This document shows, one piece after another, positions 28,291 to 37,076 of a stretch of 55,560 nt of DNA. The DNA comes from Proteobacteria bacterium bin106 (lineage in GTDB: Bacteria; Bdellovibrionota_B; Oligoflexia; Oligoflexales; Bin106), in NCBI GenBank assembly GCA_002238945.1, contig MPNI01000015.1:1-55560 (forward strand), given 5' to 3'. A program made the translations under genes and the position numbers. The notes beneath the pieces were generated by a model. It saw only the letters and a list, made by a program, of their open reading frames with translations, had not been told where the DNA came from and did no database searches. Numbering within the stretch: the stretch's first letter is position 1; each line of letters opens with the position of its first letter.

Positions 28291-29451
28291 CTAATGTGGT
28301 GAGCTAGGGCTAGCTTTATGATTTTGCAGAACCATCAGGACAAAATAGTCATGTGTGCCCTTAAGAGGATCTTGGATAAGGATGGCAATGTTTTTTGCGT
28401 ATTGTCTCATAAGTGCTGAGCGATGTGAGGGAGAATGGATGATCTTGGAGATGGCATCAAAAGGTGTGGAAGCTTTGAGGCGGATTTCACTTAGTGAAAG
28501 TAATGTGGAGTGAGTTTTAGCGGTTTTTTGAGCGAGTGCTTGCAGAGCTGTGTGGTTATGGATAAGTGTTTGATGATTTATGAGGGAGTGGCTCAGTAAG
28601 TGAAAAGAGGCAGGAGCTAGTGTGATGGTAGTAAGGTGTTGCTGTTTTCTGAGAGAATTTATCACTCCCAGTAGCTGTTGAGGTGTGAAGCTTAAAGATG
28701 ACTCTTTAAGCTTTTGAAGGGGTTTTTGGAGGGGATCTATGAGATGGCCTTGGATGGTGTACCATGTTTGCGGTCCTATCCAAGAGGGGGTTTTACTCTG
28801 ACAGATGAGCGAGAGGGCACTAAACGTGTTTTTTTTGCTCATAGCTTTGTGCCACCATGTGAGAAACTGGCTCATTTTCTGAAAAGATATGTTTTTGGGG
28901 GGGGTTTGTTTTACAGAGTAAGAAAGACAATGTTTTTGGAGCAACGTGTCTAGTTGGGGATCATCCATAGCTTTAGGAGCAGGGGTGGTGATTAACCATG
29001 CAAATGAGGGACATATCCCCCAAGCTACTCCAAGATGGTGGTGTTGTTTGGCAGTTTGTTGGGCTAGTGCGGGCAGTTGTTTCAAAGCTTGATGGGAGCT
29101 ATAAGATATGATGGCAAACGATGATGTGGGATGGTTCTTGCGTATTTGGCTTTGTTGAAGGATCTGCTCTGCTGATAAGTAGGTTGATGGGCTATGTTTG
29201 TTGGTTTGTGTGTCTTTATGGATCAGATGAGTTTTTTTTTCTGCCTTACAGATGGGTGGATGGATAGAGGTATAGATATCTTTTCGCCAGTACAATCCAG
29301 GTGCTAGTTGTGGATTCTTAGTAGAGAGGGAATGTGTTATGTTGTGTGTTTTGTGTATGCCGGTGGTGTGTTGTTTGTGCTGTGCTTGAATAGGGCTGAT
29401 GACTAGGAAACACAGGATGCAAACTGTAGAAATATGGTAGAGGTTTTTCAT
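28291..29451 (-). CDS. Secreted CAP/SCP-like domain protein
   Basis: The N-terminus from the ATG at 29451 is a good signal peptide (MKNLYHISTVCILCFLVISP, cleavage after IQA), so the product is periplasmic or secreted. An ATG 30 nt upstream only adds a polar tail. The C-terminal 130 residues resemble a CAP (SCP/PR1/Ag5) domain: INSLRKQQHLTTITLAPASF, an ALAQKTAKTHSTL segment, and IIHSPSHRSALMRQYAKNIAIL, where the SPxHR...L....IA pattern is characteristic. The usual metal-binding histidines are only partly evident. The middle is His/Ser/Thr-rich and linker-like. It is divergent from the CcmA-like gene and upstream of the S41 gene, perhaps making an envelope-protein cluster. Confidence 0.75.
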   Translation of the reverse strand: MKNLYHISTVCILCFLVISPIQAQHKQHTTGIHKTHNITHSLSTKNPQLAPGLYWRKDIYTSIHPPICKAEKKTHLIHKDTQTNKHSPSTYLSAEQILQQSQIRKNHPTSSFAIISYSSHQALKQLPALAQQTAKQHHHLGVAWGICPSFAWLITTPAPKAMDDPQLDTLLQKHCLSYSVKQTPPKNISFQKMSQFLTWWHKAMSKKNTFSALSLICQSKTPSWIGPQTWYTIQGHLIDPLQKPLQKLKESSLSFTPQQLLGVINSLRKQQHLTTITLAPASFHLLSHSLINHQTLIHNHTALQALAQKTAKTHSTLLSLSEIRLKASTPFDAISKIIHSPSHRSALMRQYAKNIAILIQDPLKGTHDYFVLMVLQNHKASPSSPH

Positions 29452-29535
29452 ATGCGGGAATTTTTTGGTTATGAATGGCATTGCTCTTACAGTGGTAGAG
29501 TATAACCCGAGGTTATCATATAATGAGGTGCAGCC

Positions 29536-30247
29536 ATGTTAGAAGTGGGAGATGTGAGTTTTTCGTATCATCTTTACAGAAAAGTCTTTTCTTGTGTGAG
29601 TTTTCAACTTGATAAAGGAGAGATCATTCATCTGCGAGGAGGTAATGGTAGTGGTAAAACCACGTTACTTAGGGGGTTGATGGGTCTGGTAGATTTACGT
29701 TTTGCAACAATATCTCTAGCTGGTTATACAGATCTTAGAGAGTTTCGCAGACGTTGCTGGTATATGCCTTCAGAGCATCATGGCCTTTTTACTCATCTGA
29801 CAGCGTGGGATAACTTGGTATGCTTTCGGCAGTTGCAAAATAGAGATGTTGCCGATAAGGATTTGTGCGATCATCTTAGAGACTTTGGTTTTGGTTCGTC
29901 TTTTTTTTTTTTTTTTCTTTTTTTTTTAAAAATTTTTTTTTTTTTTTTTTATAAAAAAATTTTTTTTTTTTGGTTCGTCTTATTTGTGTCATCATCTTTT
30001 GGTAAAAAGTTTTTCTACTGGTATGAAAAGACGTTTAGCATTGTGCAAGTTAGCTTGTTTTCAAAGACCATTATGGCTATTAGATGAACCCACCTATGGT
30101 CTTGATAAGCAAGGTATTCATCAACTTTGCTTGCTTCTCAAAGCTCATCAGGAGAGTGAAGGTATGACAGTGGTTGCATCGCATGATGAATCCATTTTTG
30201 CATCTTTGAATGTGAGATGTTTATCTTTAGAAGATTACAAGTCATAA
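29536..30247 (+). pseudogene. ccmA: CcmA-like heme-export ABC ATPase interrupted by a T-rich insertion
   Basis: The first part (29536-29901) carries the Walker A LRGGNGSGKTTLLRGLMGL and the Q-loop-like WYMPSEHHGLF. The second part (29981-30247) carries the ABC signature region FSTGMKRRLALCKLACF, Walker B LWLLDEPTYGLD and the H-loop VVASHDE. Removing 29902-29980 (79 nt) joins them in frame as GSSYLCHH, giving a protein of about 210 residues, the usual CcmA size. CcmA powers the CcmABCD system that loads heme onto the c-type cytochrome chaperone, which ActA and ActE would require. As given, translation hits the tract and frameshifts to a stop at 30087. No other ccm genes are in the window. Confidence 0.8.
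29902..29980. repeat. 79-nt T-rich insertion with direct-repeat flanks
   Basis: Long T runs broken by single C, AAAAA and ATAAAAAAA blocks, ending in a second copy of the host sequence TTTTGGTTCGTCT (first copy 29889-29901, second 29968-29980). The 79-nt length breaks the reading frame. Assembly artefact or true insertion/slippage cannot be told apart by eye. Confidence 0.85.
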
Positions 30248-30472
30248 TGAGCATGCTAAACCTGAAGTTTTGCAAAAAAAAACACCTTACACATCTCTAA
30301 GTTCTTGCTAATAAGGGATTTGTAAGCTGTTTACTTTTTTATCTATTTTAATAGATATGTATAAGTGTTGCCTGATGCTGTCCTAAGCTGAGGAGATAAA
30401 AAAGGAGATGGTTTGTGTTATTGTTTTTTGTCATTTTTTCATTTTATCTCTCTGAGATGGTCTTGCGATAAG
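30248..30472. other. AT-rich spacer, nothing recognised
   Basis: Between the end of the CcmA-like gene and the IS3 relic. It contains a T-rich stretch and no open frame or clear structure that I can support. Confidence 0.4.
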
Positions 30473-30600
30473 ATGGCTGATGCTTTTTGTAGCAGTTGTG
30501 ACACCATACTTATTTCTTAAGTTGACAGAATCATGTTTAAACTCTTCACTGTAACTATTCTTACTTGTCATATCGATCTCTATAAAAAACAAACACTATC
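30473..30600 (-). mobile_element. IS3-family OrfA relic (inverted copy)
   Basis: From an ATG at 30569-30571 the minus strand reads MTSKNSYSEEFKHDSVNLRNKYGV, the N-terminal helix-turn-helix of IS3/IS911-type OrfA. It then loses similarity. The upstream leader, a GATAGTGTTTGTTTT stretch followed by GATCGATATG, matches the leader of the plus-strand copy at 31905-32034. The two relics face each other's backs around the nuclease gene. Confidence 0.75.
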
Positions 30601-30919
30601 TTAGTTATTTTTCCCTTATCATATCACTCATTGTTATTAGGCAGCCACAAACACAAGCACAGGCTAAATTGATTCTTTATAGATAAATAGTTAAGCTCGT
30701 TTTTTGAGAGCCGATGAGTTTTTATGGCAAGCAAGGCTAGCAACCATATTTAGTTGCACTTCTTGTAAATTGTAAAATATGTTTTGATTTTGAATCTTTG
30801 TGATAGAGTTATTTTCTTCGTTGATGTTCTGGTAGTGTCGAAGTCGGATAAGAATACAAAACAGTTCAGACTTTATGATTTATCTCAAGGAAGAAGCGCA
30901 TACTGGCTAATTAATATTT
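30601..30919. other. Spacer with duplicated upstream region of the nuclease gene
   Basis: The stretch 30690-30830 (GCCGATGAGTTTTTATGGCAAGCAAGGCTAGCAACC and following) parallels 54105-54250 upstream of the second nuclease copy, so the duplication included at least 200-250 nt of 5' flank. No other gene is seen. Confidence 0.6.
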
Positions 30920-31081
30920 ATAACAGAGGAGTTTAATATTTTTAATCTCTTTAGGGTTTTTCATGCATATAAAGAAAGGCAATTTTCAAGAGAACAGAAA
31001 CGAAATGTTTCCGAGTCAAAGCTTAATGATATATCTAAAGAACGAATATTATCTCAAATAAAAAAAATAAGATCTGTTATT

Positions 31082-31798
31082 ATGCATGCCCAAAATAAAG
31101 GTTTTAATGAGGCTAATACTGTAAAAATAGTGCAAGATATTTGTGTGGATTTATTAGGTTATCACAAATATTATGATATAGATATGGAATATTCTATATC
31201 AGGAAAACGCTGTGATATGGCTATATTAATTGATAAAAAGCTAAAGTGTCTTATAGAAGTTAAGGCACTTCGAAAACTAAATATTAATCAATACACTGAA
31301 CAAGCTGTGAAGTATGGCATTAATTCGCGCACTCATTGTGTTGTTCTAACCAATGCCCGTATTTGGTATGTTTTTTGGCTTAATCATGAAAATTTATATA
31401 CCGTGAGATGTGAGCGTCTATTTGTATTTGATATACTGAATGATCGTGCTAGTAAGATTGCAAAATGCTTTCAATACTTAGCTAAAGAGCATATCACGCA
31501 ATTTATTGAAGATGGTATTGCTAAGAATAAAACGAATATTAATGTTGATAAAAAATTATGGTCTTATAGATTCATAAATATTCTCACGTATGTCGGCTTG
31601 GCTGTGGTAGACTCAATGTGGCGTTCTCTTCCAACAGGGTCAAAACGAAACATTTTTGATAGCTCTCGTAGTATTCCTAATGACCAGAGCTTTAAAGTAA
31701 AAAAGCTTGAACATAAAGTTTCTAGGTTGATTTTCGCTTTAATTTTTAGCAAAGCTAAGAGATATAGAAAGAAACGAAAAAAACATAATAAAAACTAA
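31082..31798 (+). CDS. HsdR-N-like PD-(D/E)xK nuclease domain protein, copy 1 (damaged 5' end)
   Basis: The core (NEANTVKIVQDICVDLLGY, SGKRCDMAILIDKK, CLIEVKAL, THCVVLTNARIWYVFWL) matches the N-terminal nuclease domain of type I restriction R subunits (HSDR_N), with D and ExK catalytic positions visible. There is no helicase part and no hsdS/hsdM nearby. Compared with the copy at 54400, the frame is open back to 30920 with alignable sequence (ITEEFNI versus MTEAFNI). There the original ATG has become ATA, so only an internal ATG at 31082 remains, removing about 54 residues but not the nuclease core. The C-terminus ends in a Lys/Arg-rich tail rather than the membrane segments of copy 2. It lies between two inverted IS3 relics. 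Confidence 0.75.
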   Translation: MHAQNKGFNEANTVKIVQDICVDLLGYHKYYDIDMEYSISGKRCDMAILIDKKLKCLIEVKALRKLNINQYTEQAVKYGINSRTHCVVLTNARIWYVFWLNHENLYTVRCERLFVFDILNDRASKIAKCFQYLAKEHITQFIEDGIAKNKTNINVDKKLWSYRFINILTYVGLAVVDSMWRSLPTGSKRNIFDSSRSIPNDQSFKVKKLEHKVSRLIFALIFSKAKRYRKKRKKHNKN

Positions 31799-31904
31799 AA
31801 AATCTATTAACCGATGCTTCGCAAATAACAACTCTCTGATCATTGATATTACTGGCCTGAGTGAGTATTACCATAAATCTGGATTCAGTATAAGATAAAA
31901 TCGG

Positions 31905-32034
31905 CTAAGTAAGATAGTGTTTGTTTATCATGGAGGTCGATATGAAGAGAAGAGATTCTTACAATGAAGAGTTTAAGTGTGATGCTGTCGGTCTAAGTGA
32001 GAAGTATGGAGTCAAATCTGCTGCAAAAAAGTAG
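31905..32034 (+). mobile_element. IS3-family OrfA relic (direct copy)
   Basis: After the leader GATAGTGTTTGTTTATCATGG, an ATG at 31930 starts a frame with KRRDSYNEEFKCDAVGLSEKYGVKSAAKK and a stop at 32032-32034. This is the first helix-turn-helix of an IS3-type OrfA, cut short. It abuts the istB relic directly. The spacer 31799-31904 shows nothing else. Confidence 0.75.
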
Positions 32035-32139
32035 CTTCTGAGTGCGTAAAACTTCGAATTCCAAAGTCATCAAGAATGAGGATACCCAACTTGGCTAGCT
32101 TATTAAAAAGGCTCTGTTATGATTAGGTATTGATTATGC

Positions 32140-32167
32140 TTGCATTCCCCATTTTTACCTGTATAAT
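32140..32167 (+). promoter_or_regulatory. Probable sigma-70-type promoter of the IS1595 transposase
   Basis: TTGCAT (32140-32145), a 16-nt spacer and a perfect TATAAT (32162-32167), just inside the left inverted repeat. AAGGAGG at 32174-32180 is a strong ribosome site 7 nt before the ATG at 32188. Confidence 0.75.
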
Positions 32168-32187
32168 GGGATACAAGGAGGTTTTTT

Positions 32188-33160
32188 ATGGATTTGGATA
32201 AATTAGTTAGCTCGCTTTCGCGAAAGCAACTTACAGAACTTAAAAAGTTACTTAATTTGCAACTTGGGACGCCTACAAAGGAGCAGATAGAAGAAAATGC
32301 TGTTAATAATTTTGTTTGTCCTCATTGTGATGGTAAAAAAATTGTCAAAAACGGCCATGTACGAGGAGTACAGCGTTACCGATGCAAGGAATGTAAAAAG
32401 TCTTTCAATCTTATGACTAACACGATGTTTCATCGCACTCAAAAACCACTCCATTTGTGGTCACAATGTTTCAAACTTTTATTCGAGCAGAAGTCTATTC
32501 GTGATATTGCAAAAGAGTTAAAGATTTCTACTTCCACCGCCTTCTACTGGCGTCATAAAATGTTGAAAGCATTGAATGTTTTAACAGAATACAAAAATCC
32601 TGTTTTAGATGGAGTAATAGAAGCAGATGAAACCTATCTTCTTCATAGCTATAAAGGAAAGAAGAAAGACATGCCGCAAGCCCCTAGAAAACGAGGTGAA
32701 CCTGCTATGAAAAGAGGCATCTCTAAGGAACAAGTTTGTATCCTTGTTGCTTCTGGTCGAGGAAAGAATTCACGAATGCAGGCTAGCTGCTTGCCTCATC
32801 CAACGGGACAGAATATCAAAGAACATCTTGAGGGTCATATTACACGAGAATCTACACTGGTAACTGATGGTCATCCATCGTATAACCTTGCATGTAAAGT
32901 GCTTGACATGACGCATATACAACTGTCTTCTTCTAAAGGTGTAAAGGGGTATCTATCACATTCAAACTGTCAATTCTATACACAGTCATTTCAAAGGTTT
33001 TCTCACCCCTTACAGAGGTGTGGCTTCTAAGTATCTTAATAACTACATCGCTCTTTTTGAGTGGTCTAGAAGATCTGCCACAGAATTTGCAAAGACATTT
33101 AGAGCACGCATCATCGCCACATATTTGAACATGCGATCAACAGAGGTGGACTTTAAATAG
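32188..33160 (+). pseudogene. IS1595-family transposase with late frameshift
   Basis: N-terminal zinc ribbon CPHCDGKKIVKNGHV ... YRCKECKKSFN (about 43-70), a helix-turn-helix (IRDIAKELKISTSTAFYWRHK) and the DDE domain of the ISXO2-like type: VIEADETYLL (first Asp) and STLVTDGHPSY (second Asp). The frame starting at 32188 leaves the family sequence near the GGGG run at 32946-32949 and stops at 33030. In the next frame the sequence continues as YHIQTVNS ... FLTPYRGVASKYLNNYIALFEW to a stop at 33158-33160. The total of 973 nt is one more than a multiple of three, so one extra base explains it. The element is probably no longer autonomous. Confidence 0.88.
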
Positions 33161-33720
33161 ACTAAAAAGAGCTCTTTATCGAATATTCATATTGGTCATA
33201 TTTATGATCGATATTCCATTTGCATCGCCATGTTTATACTGCTTGAATGGAAACATTTTATTACATACTAAATTCTCATGTAATAGTTTCTGAAATGGTC
33301 AAAAATAACAAATTTTAAATTTTTTTGAAAAATTAACCTGATGAGCCAAAATCCGATAATTCCATGGCACTACTTAATCACAACAGAGCCATTAAAAAAA
33401 GCTTCTTCAAAAAAGACACGTACTGTTATTCCAGAAGTTCTATAAGCTGTTATCTCTTCAAAGGGAAAGCTTACAGGCATAAACTGTGTCGTATAACCGC
33501 TCATACACAGCTGTCTCCTTAAAGCGCTAGCTTGGTGAGTTTTTCCTCGTCCTGTAGGTTCGCAAAGCAATAATATTTTGTTTTTTATGGGGAGGACTAA
33601 CTAAGTTGAATCCATCCTTTTAGAGCGGATCTGTTCAATCCTTTGTTAAAACTACTATCCCAATCATCCACACAAGTTGTAAATATTAACAACACATTTC
33701 TTAGTTAAAATAGATAATTC

Positions 33721-35292
33721 TTATGCTGTCTTGTCGTCTAACTCTTCATGAAGAATCCCTACAATATTACGTTTTTCTTTACTAAACACCATCCCTAAAA
33801 GATAGATGGGTTTTTTGCTACTCTTGTGCTTGTCTGCATAGCGGCGATCTTTGATTTGTTGAATAGCATTTTTTAAAGCCGTATGTATTTTCTGACCTGA
33901 TAGTAACATCTTGAGCTCTATTACAAAAATTTGATTTGCAAGAAATAAGACAATATCACTGTTTCCTAAGTTTGTTGATTCTTCGGCAGTGTATACGACA
34001 CCAGAAGAGCCAAACATTGAATAAAGGATGAGATGATAGTGGCTTTCTAAATCTGCGTTCTGACTTAGCTGATGAGGCACATCTGCTAAAAAAGCGGATA
34101 ATTCTTTTTGAAATTCCGCAAATTTATGTTGTGCAATATAAGCTAATAATTTTTCTCCTGTTCTTCTTAGAGCTATAGTATTACCACCTATTATAAAATG
34201 CAGCATCCTAAAGCACATGCCTTTATGCACTTCAAAATTAGGAACCTTTAAGAAGTATTTTGTTGCGTCTTCTGTTTGTTTTTTTTTGCCTATTGTAAGA
34301 TATCCTGACTGGAATAACAAGGCTTGTGGTATGATAAGGTCTATATCAAACTCAGTGAGTTCTCTGCGATCAATCCAACAATTTTCAATAGATTTAATGC
34401 TAACATTATCGTTTTTGGTAAAATATTCATAAATATATTTAGGTGTGGCTGTTTTAAACCACCAATCATCAAAATCTTGTTCATAAAACAAGTTTAAGAT
34501 GCAAAAAGGATTGTAAACTTTTTCTTCGCCTAGCCAGTTATACCCGTTATACCAGCGTTTGATTTTGTTTCGATCTAGTTTTTTTATTTCTTCAGCAAAC
34601 ACTGTATCTATATCATGGTCTGTATAGCCACAAATGGCGCCATATCTTGGAACTAAACTTATATCTTTAAGATTGTTGAGGCCTGTAAAAACACTATCTT
34701 TAGAAAACATGGTGATACCTGTGACAAAGACAAAGTGAGTATATTCTTCAGAATCTTTGATTTGTCGGTAAAATTTTCGGAGATAATCGCTATTTTTCTT
34801 GGCTAATTCTGTATCAGTTAAAACATCCGTTATAGGAGCGTCGTACTCATCCACAAGTACTACAGCTTTTTTACCGGTTTTTTTATACAAACGAAACAAA
34901 AGACTATTTAATGACCCCAAAGCAGACACCTTCAAGACTTTAGTCACATCTAAATCTGCACTTTCAGCAATAATTGTAATTTGCTCAATAATTCTTCTTG
35001 AAATACTTTCAGGATCGTAATTCTCACCAGTCATACTGAGTCTTACTACAGGATACTTTTGAGACCAATCCCACTTATCTTCGATGGATAGCCCTTTAAA
35101 CAATTCCTTTTTCCCTTCAAATAAATGTTTAAGCGTGCTAACAAGAAGGCTTTTTCCAAAGCGCCTAGGACGAGAAAGAAAATATCTTTCTCCCTCATCA
35201 ATCAGCTGATTAATCAGGGCTGTTTTATCTACATAGTAATATTTACGTTCTCTAATTTTTTTAAAATCTGCACAACCTATTGGAAATTTCAT
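33721..35292 (-). CDS. AAA-ATPase-like / PD-(D/E)XK nuclease family protein, copy 1
   Basis: Typical two-domain protein: an N-terminal predicted AAA-ATPase (PF09820-like) with FPIGCADFKKIRERKYYYVDKT, the nucleotide loop SRPRRFGKSLLVSTLKHLFEG and Walker B AVVLVDEYDAPI; then a C-terminal PD-(D/E)XK domain (PF08011-like) with GNSDIVLFLANQIFVIELKML carrying the D and ExK positions. The 523 residues match the usual full length. The molecular role of the family is not established; such genes are often found in many copies in host-associated bacteria. A tandem paralog lies 212 nt upstream, and the duplicated unit includes about 60 nt downstream of each stop. AGGA lies 8 nt before the start. Confidence 0.9.
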   Translation of the reverse strand: MKFPIGCADFKKIRERKYYYVDKTALINQLIDEGERYFLSRPRRFGKSLLVSTLKHLFEGKKELFKGLSIEDKWDWSQKYPVVRLSMTGENYDPESISRRIIEQITIIAESADLDVTKVLKVSALGSLNSLLFRLYKKTGKKAVVLVDEYDAPITDVLTDTELAKKNSDYLRKFYRQIKDSEEYTHFVFVTGITMFSKDSVFTGLNNLKDISLVPRYGAICGYTDHDIDTVFAEEIKKLDRNKIKRWYNGYNWLGEEKVYNPFCILNLFYEQDFDDWWFKTATPKYIYEYFTKNDNVSIKSIENCWIDRRELTEFDIDLIIPQALLFQSGYLTIGKKKQTEDATKYFLKVPNFEVHKGMCFRMLHFIIGGNTIALRRTGEKLLAYIAQHKFAEFQKELSAFLADVPHQLSQNADLESHYHLILYSMFGSSGVVYTAEESTNLGNSDIVLFLANQIFVIELKMLLSGQKIHTALKNAIQQIKDRRYADKHKSSKKPIYLLGMVFSKEKRNIVGILHEELDDKTA

Positions 35293-35504
35293 AATACGTG
35301 TTCCTGATATTTTGAATGTTAAACTTTTTGACTATTGGCTTCCATTGCATTTATTATTGTATCTTAATGTGCCCAACCACACTAGTCATTTTGGGTAATT
35401 TCGCTTCATAGAAGTTTTATGTTTATGAAAAATAAATAATCATCTATAGCCACACAAGTTGTAAAAACATTAACAATACATCTTCTAGTTAAAATAGATA
35501 ACCC

Positions 35505-37076
35505 TTATGCTGTCTTGTCGTCCCACTCTTCATGAAGAATCCCTACAATATTACGTTTTTCTTTACTAAACACCATCCCTAAAAGGTAGATGGGCTTATT
35601 GCTGCTCTTGTGCTTGTCTGCATAGCGGCGATCTTTGATTTGTTGAATAGCATTTTTTAAAGCTGTATGTATTTTCTGACCTGATCGTAACATCTTGAGC
35701 TCTATTACAAAAATTTGATTTGCAAGAAATAAGACAATATCACTGTTTCCTAAGTTTGTTGATTCTTCGGCAGTGTATACGACACCAGAAGAGCCAAACA
35801 TTGAATAAAGGATGAGATGATAGTGGCTTTCTAAATCTGCGTTCTGACTTAGCTGATGAGGCACATCTGCTAAAAAAGCGGATAATTCTTTTTGAAATTT
35901 CGCAAATTTATGTTGTGCAATATAAGCTAATAATTCTTCTCCTGTTCTTCTTAGAGCTACAGTATTACCACCTATTATAAAATGCAGCATCCTAAAGCAC
36001 ATGCCTTTATGAACTTCAAAATTAGGAACCTTTAAGAAGTATTTTGTTGCATCTTCTGTTTGTTTTTTTTTGTCTATTGTAAAATATCCTGACTGGAATA
36101 ACAAGGCTTGTGGTATGATACAGTCTATATCAAACTCAGTGAGTTCTCTGCGATCAATCCAACAATTTTCAATAAATTTAATGCTAATATTATCGTTTTT
36201 GGTAAGATATTCATAAATATATTTAGGTCTGGCTGTTTTAAACCACCAATCATCAAAGTCTTGTTCATAAAGCAAGTTTAAGATGCAAAAAGGATTGTAA
36301 ACCTTTTCTTCGCCTAGCCAGTTATACCCGTTATACCAGCGTTTGATTTTGTTTCGATCTAGTTTTTTTGCTTCTTCAGCAAACACTGTGTCTATATCAT
36401 GGTCTGTATAACCACAAATGGTGCCATATCTTGGAACTAAACTTATATCTTCAAGATTGTTGAGGCCTGTAAAAACACTATCTTTAGAAAGCATGGTAAT
36501 ACCTGTGACAAAGACAAAGTGAGTATATTCTTCAGAATCTTTGATTTGTCGGTAAAATTTTCTAAGATAATTGCTATTTTTCTTGGCTAATTCTGTATCA
36601 GTTAAGACATCAGTTATAGGAGCGTCGTACTCATCCACTAGCACCACAGCCTTGTTACCGGTTTTTTCCTTCAAAGAAAATAAAAGATTTCTTAATGCTA
36701 GTAAAGCAGATTCATCTAAGATTTCAGATAGATCTAACTCTGCACTTTCAGCAATAATTGTAATTTGATTAATGATATTTTCTGAAATCTTTTCTGGGTT
36801 ATGGTTTTGACCAGTCATGCTGAGTCTTACTACAGGATACTTTTGAGACCAATCCCATTTATCTTCGATGTATAGCCCTTTAAATAACTCCTTTTTCCCC
36901 TCAAATAAACATTCAAGCGTGCTCACGAGAAGGCTTTTTCCAAAGCGCCTAGGGCGAGAAAGAAAATACCAACATCCCTCATCAATCAGCTTTTTAATCA
37001 GAGCTGTTTTATCTACATAGTAATATTGATCTTCTCTAATATCTTCAAAATCTGCACAACCTATTGGGAATATCAT
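35505..37076 (-). CDS. AAA-ATPase-like / PD-(D/E)XK nuclease family protein, copy 2
   Basis: Paralog of the gene at 33721-35292, nearly identical over most of its length and with the same motifs (RPRRFGKSLLVSTLECLFEG, AVVLVDEYDAPI, NSDIVLFLANQIFVIELKML). Differences cluster in one patch of about 45 residues after GENYDPE/GQNHNPE: KISENIINQITIIAESAELD versus SISRRIIEQITIIAESADLD and beyond. I set the start at the ATG at 37076 (MIFPIGCADF) because it aligns with copy 1; an upstream ATG at 37103 would add nine residues. Both paralogs appear intact. Confidence 0.88.
   Translation of the reverse strand: MIFPIGCADFEDIREDQYYYVDKTALIKKLIDEGCWYFLSRPRRFGKSLLVSTLECLFEGKKELFKGLYIEDKWDWSQKYPVVRLSMTGQNHNPEKISENIINQITIIAESAELDLSEILDESALLALRNLLFSLKEKTGNKAVVLVDEYDAPITDVLTDTELAKKNSNYLRKFYRQIKDSEEYTHFVFVTGITMLSKDSVFTGLNNLEDISLVPRYGTICGYTDHDIDTVFAEEAKKLDRNKIKRWYNGYNWLGEEKVYNPFCILNLLYEQDFDDWWFKTARPKYIYEYLTKNDNISIKFIENCWIDRRELTEFDIDCIIPQALLFQSGYFTIDKKKQTEDATKYFLKVPNFEVHKGMCFRMLHFIIGGNTVALRRTGEELLAYIAQHKFAKFQKELSAFLADVPHQLSQNADLESHYHLILYSMFGSSGVVYTAEESTNLGNSDIVLFLANQIFVIELKMLRSGQKIHTALKNAIQQIKDRRYADKHKSSNKPIYLLGMVFSKEKRNIVGILHEEWDDKTA

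Larger units (their letters stand above)
32110..33390 (+). mobile_element. Complete IS1595-family insertion sequence
   Basis: Terminal inverted repeats are visible: GGCTCTGTTATGATTAGGTA at 32110-32129 and its near reverse complement at 33371-33390 (18 of 20 match). Both sides are flanked by the same 8-bp sequence ATTAAAAA (32102-32109 and 33391-33398), the target-site duplication length known for this family. The 1,281-bp element holds one transposase gene and a promoter. The insertion target is an istB relic. An intact duplication points to a fairly recent insertion. Confidence 0.93.
32035..33620 (-). pseudogene. istB relic split by the IS1595 element
   Basis: Right part (33391-33620, minus strand): IILLCEPTGRGKTHQASALRRQL (Walker A of IstB) through FFEEAFF. 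Left part (32035-32109): NKLAKLGILILDDFGIR (Walker B and DDFG). Reading across the 8-bp target duplication joins EEAFFNKLAKLG into a normal IstB order, so the IS1595 element landed inside an istB gene. The 5' end and the C-terminal third are missing. The region 33621-33720 shows nothing else except sequence shared with the downstream flank of the second AAA gene. Confidence 0.8.

Noticed and set aside
29902-29980. Considered a terminator T-tract
   Set aside because: It is inside a coding region that is intact once the tract is removed, and no GC-rich stem precedes it.
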